Assembly: GCA_029239575.1 (NCBI GenBank)
Contig: JARBUP010000016.1
Span: 1 to 20,110 of the forward strand
Source of the DNA: Bacillota bacterium
Lineage (GTDB): Bacteria > Bacillota > Clostridia > Tissierellales > Sedimentibacteraceae
Reading direction: 5' to 3'
DNA: 20,110 bases
Made by a program: the position numbers and the translations under genes. A model generated the notes under the pieces. The model made no database searches and was not told the DNA's origin. It saw only the letters and a program-made list of their open reading frames with translations. Position 1 is the first letter of the stretch, and every line of letters starts with the position of its first letter. Below, one piece after another: positions 15,453-20,110 of the stretch.

Positions 15453-15923
15453 TTATTTTTTATAATGTCTTTCTTTATAAATTTCTTTTGTTAATCTTGC
15501 ATATAAAATTGCTTTTTTTAATGAAGCAATACTTTGTCTTGTTGCAATTATCCTACCTGATTTCATGTGTATTACTGCATTTTTGTTTTTTTCATATATT
15601 TCATCAATTGATTTTACATCTATAAAACCATATGCAGAATCATGGCTGCATTTTGGTTTTCTTACATTTATATAGATATAAATTAATTCATCACTTATTA
15701 CAATAGGAACTTTGTTTGTAATTCCTAACTCCTTGCCATAATTCACGCGGTTGTGATATAAACTTATATTATAATAATCCGCTAAATTTTTAATACAAGT
15801 ATCAATTGTTGTAGTTTTTAAATAAGACTCACCATTTACTATTATCTCCGTACAATTTCCTATATCATCCACATAAACTGGGATCAAAGCGTCCACTTTG
15901 TTATTTTTCAAAAGATCTTGCAA
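15453..15923 (-). CDS. Short ComK-like transcription factor
   Basis: A 156-residue protein that resembles ComK, the competence master regulator of Bacillus, over most of its length. Shared patterns, by recall, are the start NNKVDALIPVYVDDIGNCTE against the ComK N-terminus, KVPIVISDELIYIYINVR followed by KPKCS against KPPIMV...IFLF...TRPQC, and the later NAVIHMKSGR with a helix of the form SIASLKKAILYARL. ComK has 192 residues, and this protein lacks the last 35 or so, which in Bacillus include the segment needed for activation and proteolytic control. It starts with TTG, with AAGGTG 9 bases upstream. It is divergent from a sigma-factor gene, about 175 bases away. Family membership is fairly likely; a role in DNA uptake is only inferred, because no com uptake genes are in the window. 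Confidence 0.7.
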   Translation of the reverse strand: MQDLLKNNKVDALIPVYVDDIGNCTEIIVNGESYLKTTTIDTCIKNLADYYNISLYHNRVNYGKELGITNKVPIVISDELIYIYINVRKPKCSHDSAYGFIDVKSIDEIYEKNKNAVIHMKSGRIIATRQSIASLKKAILYARLTKEIYKERHYKK

Positions 15924-16033
15924 AATCTTTCACACCTTTTTCTTAAAATTTATTTTAAAATTTCAACGAAATTATTTTATATTAATACCCGTTAAAATTA
16001 AGTTTGCTCTTCTTGTTGCCCTTATTTCCCTTT

Positions 16034-16061
16034 TTTACTTTAATTTAAATTTTATTATAAT
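16034..16061 (+). promoter_or_regulatory. Candidate promoter of the sigma-factor operon
   Basis: TTTACT (16034-16039), 16-base spacer, TATAAT (16056-16061), about 38 bases before the TTG start. The region is shared with the divergent ComK-like gene and is AT-rich, so short A/T boxes there carry little weight. Confidence 0.45.
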
Positions 16062-16098
16062 TAAAATATAAGTTAAATTAAATAAATGAGGTTTTAAA

Positions 16099-16695
16099 TT
16101 GGTCAATAATTCAGCTGATATAAATTATATTATTCATAAATCATTAAATGGGGACAAGAAAGCCCAGGAAATTTTGTTAAAAAGTTTGCATCCTTTAATA
16201 TATAAAAATATTTACAGATATCATAACTTTAAAGAAAATATTGTAGAGGACTTAGTGCAGGATGGTTATATTGTAATACTTGAATGCTTAAATAATTATG
16301 ATGAAAATCAACATGTTCATTTTCTTGGTTATGTAAAAACAAAACTTTTTTACTTTTATAAAAATCATTTTAGAAACAACTATAAATACAGTAATTTTAT
16401 AAATTTAAATGATATACAAGATTCAGAGTTAGAAAACTTAAGCTTAATTAAAAAATATAATATAGCCCATGAGGTTATTGAAAAAGAAGAAATAAATGAA
16501 CTTTTATTAAACTTAAATTCATTAAGTAAAAAAGAACAATTAATATTAAAAATGTATTACGAAGATGACCTTAGAATAAATGATATTTCAAATAATTTAA
16601 ATATACCTTATAGAACTGTTACTTCAATTAGATATACAGCAATAGGTAAATTAAGAAAATTAATGTGTGTTAATGGAGGTGATACAAATGAATGA
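16099..16695 (+). CDS. Sigma-70 family alternative sigma factor (regions 2 and 4)
   Basis: A 198-residue RNA polymerase sigma factor with only regions 2 and 4, of the ECF/SigH-like small type. Region 2 covers about residues 10-95 (SLNGDKKAQEILLKSLHPLI ... IVEDLVQDGYIVILECLNNYD). Region 4 covers about 130-190, with the helix-turn-helix LRINDISNNLNIPYRTVTSI. No anti-sigma gene with a recognisable domain is adjacent. The start is TTG with GAGG 7 bases upstream. The 3' end overlaps the YvrJ-like gene by 8 bases, so the two are translationally coupled. Divergent arrangement with a ComK-like regulator suggests that one may control the other. In B. subtilis the split sigma SigO/RsoA locus also carries yvrJ, which makes a comparable system plausible; the target promoters are unknown. 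Confidence 0.85.
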   Translation: MVNNSADINYIIHKSLNGDKKAQEILLKSLHPLIYKNIYRYHNFKENIVEDLVQDGYIVILECLNNYDENQHVHFLGYVKTKLFYFYKNHFRNNYKYSNFINLNDIQDSELENLSLIKKYNIAHEVIEKEEINELLLNLNSLSKKEQLILKMYYEDDLRINDISNNLNIPYRTVTSIRYTAIGKLRKLMCVNGGDTNE

Positions 16696-16840
16696 ATTCA
16701 TACAGTTAATTGGTAATCTGGGTTTTCCTATAGCGGTAACTGCTTATTTGTTAGTACGCATAGAAACAAAGTTATCCCAATTAACAAGTTCAATTCATGA
16801 ACTGACTACTGCCATAAAAAGCATGAATTATATAAAATAA
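16688..16840 (+). CDS. YvrJ-family small membrane protein
   Basis: A 50-residue protein. Its N-terminal half is one hydrophobic segment (IGNLGFPIAVTAYLLVRIE) and its C-terminal half is a short amphipathic helix with spaced leucines and isoleucines (SQLTSSIHELTTAIKSMN). The G-F-P-I-A pattern in the membrane part is the YvrJ signature. GGAGGTG precedes the ATG, and the gene begins inside the last codons of the sigma-factor gene. The function of the family is unknown. Coupling to a sigma gene suggests a membrane sensor or anti-sigma-like partner, which is inference only. Confidence 0.85.
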   Translation: MNEFIQLIGNLGFPIAVTAYLLVRIETKLSQLTSSIHELTTAIKSMNYIK

Positions 16841-16870
16841 TATTAAAAACACATCAAATTTAAAATATGT

Positions 16871-16910
16871 AATACGTATGCAAAATATATAATATAAAAG
16901 CATACGTATT
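16871..16910. other. Long-loop hairpin between yvrJ-like and CWB2-like genes
   Basis: AATACGTATGC and GCATACGTATT form a perfect 11-base inverted repeat around an 18-base AT-rich centre. There is no proper T-run after it (ATTATTTTAC), so it could be a weak terminator or a protein-binding operator for the downstream gene. Confidence 0.6.
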
Positions 16911-16974
16911 ATTATTTTACAATGTCAAATTGTTATTTTTTACATATATTATTTAGAGAAAGTAGGTGAATTTT

Positions 16975-18099
16975 TTGTTTAGAAATAATTTAAATAATAA
17001 TATATTCATGCAACAACAAATGCCAACAGCCCCACTTATTGCTGATACTACTAACACAACAAGGGTAAATTTTGATGATATGTACAATTATAATGTTGCT
17101 ATTACAAATATAGTTTACCCCAGCCCAAATGTAAGCTGGCATCCTAAAGCAGTAATAATTGTGCCTTCAGACACTTGGCAATACGGTGTTTTTGCATCAA
17201 GTGTTGTTCATTTTCCAATTAATGCCCCAATATTCTTTACTGAAAGAAATTATATGCCACCTATAATTTTAAATGAAATATTGAGACTCGCTCCAACTGG
17301 TGAAAATGTGCCTGCACAAGTTTTAATTGTTGGCCCTATTTCACAAGGCATAGAATATGTGCTAATGTCATCTGGATTATCAACTTATAGAATTACAAGC
17401 TCTGAAGATGTATATACTGCATGTGCTGAAACTGTTGACTTTAGATTTAATGTTGTACCATCAGTTTCTGAAATTGGTAAAAAAACTATAATGGTTATAT
17501 CAGGACAGGATTACTCAGAAGGAATATGTGCTTCATTTTATGCAGCTCATGCTGATGTTCCAATAATTTTAGTTCAGCAAAACTCCATACCGCAAGTTAT
17601 CCTTAATTTCTTACAATCAAATAAAGGTAAAAACTTTTATATCGTAGGCTCTCCATTAACAATTAGCGAATCTGTAGAATATCAAATAAGAAATAGCGTT
17701 ACAGGAAATGTTGTAAGGATTGAAGGATATGACCCAATTTCAATTGCAATAAATTTTGCAAAATATCAAAGTCCATTTGAAAATTTTGGATGGCAACATA
17801 ATACAAGAAATGGATGGGGATTTACATTTGGAGAATTAAACAAGTGGTATCACATAGTAGTAAGTGTTTTATTTGCTCATTTAGGAAAACACACACCACT
17901 TTTATTGGTTGAAAGCAGTAATCTTCCTACTTTGGTTAGAGATTATTTAATTAGCGTTAATCCATATAATCCAATGTCTCATTTACCGCCATATATGCAC
18001 TGTTACATTTTAGGCAGTTTTTCAGATATATCACATACCACTCAAGTTGAAATTGAAACAGTAACAAATATAGGTTCTAAAATAGAACATTTAATGTAA
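16975..18099 (+). CDS. CWB2-like (cell wall binding repeat 2-like) three-repeat protein without signal peptide
   Basis: A 374-residue protein built of three similar units of roughly 90-100 residues. Each opens with a hydrophobic strand, continues with a helix and a second strand (APIFFTE, VPIILVQ, TPLLLVE), then a further strand ending in a glycine turn (VLIVGPIS, FYIVGSPLT, CYILGSFS). This is the layout of the CWB2 Rossmann-like repeats that anchor clostridial surface proteins to the wall polymer. Unlike those, no signal peptide or membrane segment is visible: the N-terminus is MFRNNLNNNIFMQQQMPTAP. It may stay in the cytoplasm, be spore-associated, or leave by another route. The start is TTG at 16975 with AGGTG 6 bases upstream; an in-frame GTG at 16966 overlaps that ribosome site. 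It follows the sigma-yvrJ pair and may be its target. Confidence 0.75.
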   Translation: MFRNNLNNNIFMQQQMPTAPLIADTTNTTRVNFDDMYNYNVAITNIVYPSPNVSWHPKAVIIVPSDTWQYGVFASSVVHFPINAPIFFTERNYMPPIILNEILRLAPTGENVPAQVLIVGPISQGIEYVLMSSGLSTYRITSSEDVYTACAETVDFRFNVVPSVSEIGKKTIMVISGQDYSEGICASFYAAHADVPIILVQQNSIPQVILNFLQSNKGKNFYIVGSPLTISESVEYQIRNSVTGNVVRIEGYDPISIAINFAKYQSPFENFGWQHNTRNGWGFTFGELNKWYHIVVSVLFAHLGKHTPLLLVESSNLPTLVRDYLISVNPYNPMSHLPPYMHCYILGSFSDISHTTQVEIETVTNIGSKIEHLM

Positions 18100-18113
18100 T
18101 AAAAAAATAATAT

Positions 18114-18190
18114 ACTTTGTCATCCTGAGCGTTAGCGAAGGATCTTAACCAATGGTTAATAGATTCTTCACTGCGTTCAGAATGACAAGT
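18114..18190. repeat. REP-like palindromic repeat, copy 2
   Basis: ACTTTGTCATCCTGAGCG with TTAGCGAAGGATCTT on the left and GATTCTTCACTGCGTTCAGA with ATGACAAGT on the right form a long imperfect stem, and TAACCAATGGTTA lies at the tip. It sits between the convergent CWB2-like and ferritin genes and could serve as a two-way terminator. Confidence 0.88.
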
Positions 18191-18213
18191 AAGTTATTTT
18201 ATAATATGAAATA

Positions 18214-18729
18214 TTAATCTAAAATAAGTGATGGTGCTGCGTAAACTCTTGTTGCTAACTCAGAATTTAACATATATAAACTTTTTGCATCTGTTCCAAA
18301 TAATTCATACTTTTTAATTAAATCTTCTGAATTCTTTTCTTCTTCACCTTGTTCTTTAACAAACCAATCTAAAAATTGAGTTGTGCGATAATCTCTAATT
18401 TTTAAAGCTTCTTCATAAATATCATTAATTGAAGCTGTAATATACTGTTCATGTTTTAATGCTTCATCAAGTGGAAGTTTATGACTTGTATATTCAATAT
18501 CCGGTCCTTGAATTTGATTTAATGTAATTTTTACACCATTATTTTGCATATATTGTAAAAACAACATTGCATGGTCTCTTTCTTCCTGAGCTTGAACTCT
18601 AAACCAATTACCAAAGCCATCCAACCCTTCATTATAATAATAATTCGATATATCTAAATATAGATATGCTGAATAGAATTCTTTGTTTATTTGTTCATTT
18701 AATAAACCTGATACTTTTTCATTTAACAT
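18214..18729 (-). CDS. ftnA: Ferritin (non-heme, bacterial FtnA type)
   Basis: An iron-storage protein that assembles into a 24-subunit shell and oxidises Fe(II). It has 171 residues in a four-helix bundle plus a short fifth helix. All expected ferroxidase ligands are in place: E17, E50, H53, E94, Q127 and E130, seen in NEQINKEFYSAYLYL, QEERDHA, KHEQYI and KEQGEEE. There is no methionine haem ligand pattern, so bacterioferritin is unlikely. AAAGGAG lies 6 bases before the ATG. A REP-like repeat lies on each side. A TATAAT (minus strand, near 18770) could be its -10, but no convincing -35 was found. Confidence 0.96.
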   Translation of the reverse strand: MLNEKVSGLLNEQINKEFYSAYLYLDISNYYYNEGLDGFGNWFRVQAQEERDHAMLFLQYMQNNGVKITLNQIQGPDIEYTSHKLPLDEALKHEQYITASINDIYEEALKIRDYRTTQFLDWFVKEQGEEEKNSEDLIKKYELFGTDAKSLYMLNSELATRVYAAPSLILD

Positions 18730-18806
18730 ATGCTTCTCCTTTTCCCACTATCTAATTTATATATTATGATTATAACCCAATAAGTTAAATTTCTTCATCT
18801 TGTATC

Positions 18807-18941
18807 GTCATCCTGATGAATCATCATCATCGAAATTCTAAGACATGTCATACTGCTCAAAACTCTACGATTTGTCATCCTGAGCCATAGCGAAGGATCT
18901 TACATTTTAACCATTTCGAAATTCTTCGCTGTATAACGACG
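18807..18941. repeat. Cluster of decayed REP-like repeat copies
   Basis: A fair copy at about 18870-18941 (TTTGTCATCCTGAGCC with ATAGCGAAGGATCTT, right arm GAAATTCTTCGCTGTATAAC) is preceded by broken half-copies (CGTCATCCTGATGAATC at 18807 and CATGTCATACTGCTC at about 18844). A short ATC run (TCATCATCATC) is included. The arrangement suggests repeated insertion or local duplication upstream of the ferritin gene. Confidence 0.7.
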
Positions 18942-19100
18942 TATGTACTTTTAGTGTAATAACCATATTATATAAATACCCAAATAATTTAATTTAAAAC
19001 ATAAAATTAGGAAAATAATAACTATTAGTAAAGATATTTAATATATTTCCCCGGAAATGATTTAAATATAATATTAAGTAAAGTTTTTTACATTTAATGC

Positions 19101-19129
19101 TGGATATTGTACCCCTCAATGATTATAAT
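19101..19129 (+). promoter_or_regulatory. Candidate promoter of the glycan-transferase-like gene
   Basis: TGGATA (19101-19106), 17-base spacer and TATAAT (19124-19129). The -35 is weak. The -10 runs directly into the TAA repeat. The part of the 18730-19192 gap between 18942 and 19100 is AT-rich and shows nothing recognisable. Confidence 0.4.
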
Positions 19130-19149
19130 AATAATAATAATAATAATAA
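19126..19149. repeat. Trinucleotide microsatellite (TAA)8
   Basis: Eight perfect TAA units lie 43 bases upstream of the membrane-protein start and overlap the candidate -10 and first transcribed bases. Change of unit number could alter transcription, though low-complexity AT runs are common in such genomes. Confidence 0.9.
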
Positions 19150-19192
19150 TTTATAATTAATATAAATATTTTTCATACAGTTAGGTGGGAAA

Positions 19193-20110
19193 ATGAAACA
19201 AAAGAATTTAAACATAACAGCCTTATTATTAATTTTTATTTTTATAGCATTTTTATTATTAAAAGATCCTTACATAGGTTTAGCAGACAATACTGATTAT
19301 TATAGAGTAATACAGCCCTTGGGATTTGAAACAGAAGGACTTGAAAGATATTATAATTCTTATAATTTTTATAAAATAAATAATGTGAATAATAAAGATA
19401 TCATTGGTTCTTTGAAATATATAATTAACCCTGAAGTAGAAAACAATAATAATTATTTTTCTACTCAATTTATATATATTAAAATATCCATGATAATTAA
19501 TTTTTTCATTAAGTTAATTTTAAATAAAGATGTTTCAATATTTAATATTAAAATATTAGGAATGCTGTACACATCTATTTATTCATATGGATTATATTTA
19601 TTTTTGAAAAATATAAATATAAAATCATTACTATTAAAAGCAATTTTTATTATTTTATCATTCATAATTTTGTGTGATATAGGATATATAATATATTTTA
19701 ATTCATTTTTTGGAGAAGCTCCTATAATTGCATCTTTAATGCTTACAGTTGGTTCATGTTTAGCATTAATAAAAAGCAATGAAAACAAAAATGATGTTTA
19801 TTATAGTCTAATATTTTTTATTTCAGGTATTTTGTTTGTTGGAGCAAAAGTAGCCAACACTCCTATTGGAATTTTAATAAGTTTATTTTCTTTATGCTTA
19901 TTATTGATTAAAAAGCATAAAATAACAAAATACATAATTATTTCCGGCTCCATAATTATAATGTTATTTTCAGTTTTTTATTATGTTAGTGCTCCAAAAT
20001 GGATGAATCAAGTTAATAATTATCAAGCAATATTTTATGGAATATTAAAAGATTCACCAACACCTGAAGAGGATATGAAACAACTCGGCATATCAGAAAA
20101 ATATTTATCC
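19193..20110 (+). CDS. Multi-spanning membrane protein, WsfD-like glycan/hexose transferase, 3' end outside window
   Basis: The first 306 residues of an integral membrane protein that stays open to the window edge. Hydrophobic segment 1 (about 7-24) is followed by the extracytoplasmic motif GLADNTDYYRVIQPLGFE, then a soluble loop and further spans at about 95-112, 125-145, 150-172, 178-193, 207-235 and 241-262. After these comes a loop with YGILKDSPTPEEDMKQLGI. The D-N-T-D-Y motif after the first span and the LKDSP-P loop recall the WsfD-type family, thought to transfer hexoses from lipid carriers to surface glycans (GT-C-like topology). Family membership is by memory of these motifs and function is inferred. 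The ATG at 19193 has AGGTGGG upstream. Flanking surface-glycan genes may lie beyond the right edge. Confidence 0.65.
   Translation, partial: MKQKNLNITALLLIFIFIAFLLLKDPYIGLADNTDYYRVIQPLGFETEGLERYYNSYNFYKINNVNNKDIIGSLKYIINPEVENNNNYFSTQFIYIKISMIINFFIKLILNKDVSIFNIKILGMLYTSIYSYGLYLFLKNINIKSLLLKAIFIILSFIILCDIGYIIYFNSFFGEAPIIASLMLTVGSCLALIKSNENKNDVYYSLIFFISGILFVGAKVANTPIGILISLFSLCLLLIKKHKITKYIIISGSIIIMLFSVFYYVSAPKWMNQVNNYQAIFYGILKDSPTPEEDMKQLGISEKYLS

Noticed and set aside
15924..16098. ComK-box-like AAAA-N5-TTTA sequences in the divergent intergenic region
   Set aside because: The region is so AT-rich that such matches are expected by chance.
18830..19150. Short repeats that might be a CRISPR array (ATC run, TAA run, TCATCCTGAG copies)
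   Set aside because: No regular repeat-spacer spacing, no cas genes; better explained by REP-like copies and a microsatellite.
19280..19788. Two short minus-strand open frames (19280-19468 and 19579-19788)
   Set aside because: Antisense to the continuous 306-residue membrane-protein frame; no ribosome sites or recognisable products.
1..20110. tRNA or rRNA genes, intact transposases, prophage genes
   Set aside because: None recognised on either strand; the conserved GGTGGTACC strings are T-box motifs and not tRNA ends.

Overview
The window is AT-rich and reads as chromosomal DNA of a low-GC Gram-positive anaerobe, most likely a clostridial or Tissierellia-type Firmicute (a Sedimentibacter-like genus would fit, but this is a guess from gene content). 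Supporting signs are tRNA-sensing T-box leaders, strong purine-rich Shine-Dalgarno sites with frequent TTG starts, a DnaD/DnaI-type helicase-loading pair, a CBS-domain family II pyrophosphatase, a two-subunit class I fumarase and a long-form hibernation factor. No tRNA, rRNA, CRISPR array, prophage or intact insertion sequence was seen.

Positions 1-5500 are a branched-chain amino acid block. On the minus strand a 76-residue ACT-domain protein (IlvM/IlvN-like regulatory subunit) is followed by ilvC and ilvB (cut by the left edge). ilvA (threonine ammonia-lyase with ACT domain) lies divergently on the plus strand. The ACT gene, ilvC and ilvA each have their own consensus promoter (17-base spacer) and their own T-box leader. 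The specifier codon reads ATC (Ile) for the ACT gene and ilvA, and probably CTC (Leu) for ilvC-ilvB. This ties the steps to charging of Ile and Leu tRNAs.

Positions 5500-9400, minus strand, form a compact operon: dnaD-like, dnaI/dnaC-like helicase loader, then the CBS/DRTGG-type Mn-dependent pyrophosphatase. From about 9500 most genes switch to the plus strand: a membrane-anchored LysM-G5-M23 cell-wall peptidase, an HD-domain phosphohydrolase, the fumarase alpha and beta subunits, and hpf, preceded by a sequence that matches a general-stress (SigB-type) promoter. Between hpf and a DUF523/TudS-like gene is a 660-base noncoding stretch. It has three perfect palindromes, two of them built of inverted DnaA-box-like sequences, and resembles part of a replication origin or another DnaA-binding locus.

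Positions 15450-18100 hold the most unusual locus. A short ComK-like transcription factor (minus) is divergent from a sigma-70-family factor (plus). The sigma gene overlaps a 50-residue YvrJ-family gene and is followed by a CWB2-like repeat protein that has no visible signal peptide. Three of the four genes use TTG starts. I infer an uncharacterised regulatory cassette related to competence or alternative-sigma control. Downstream are a ferritin gene (minus), a cluster of REP-like palindromic repeats, a TAA microsatellite placed at a promoter, and the start of a multi-spanning glycan-transferase-like membrane protein that runs off the right edge.
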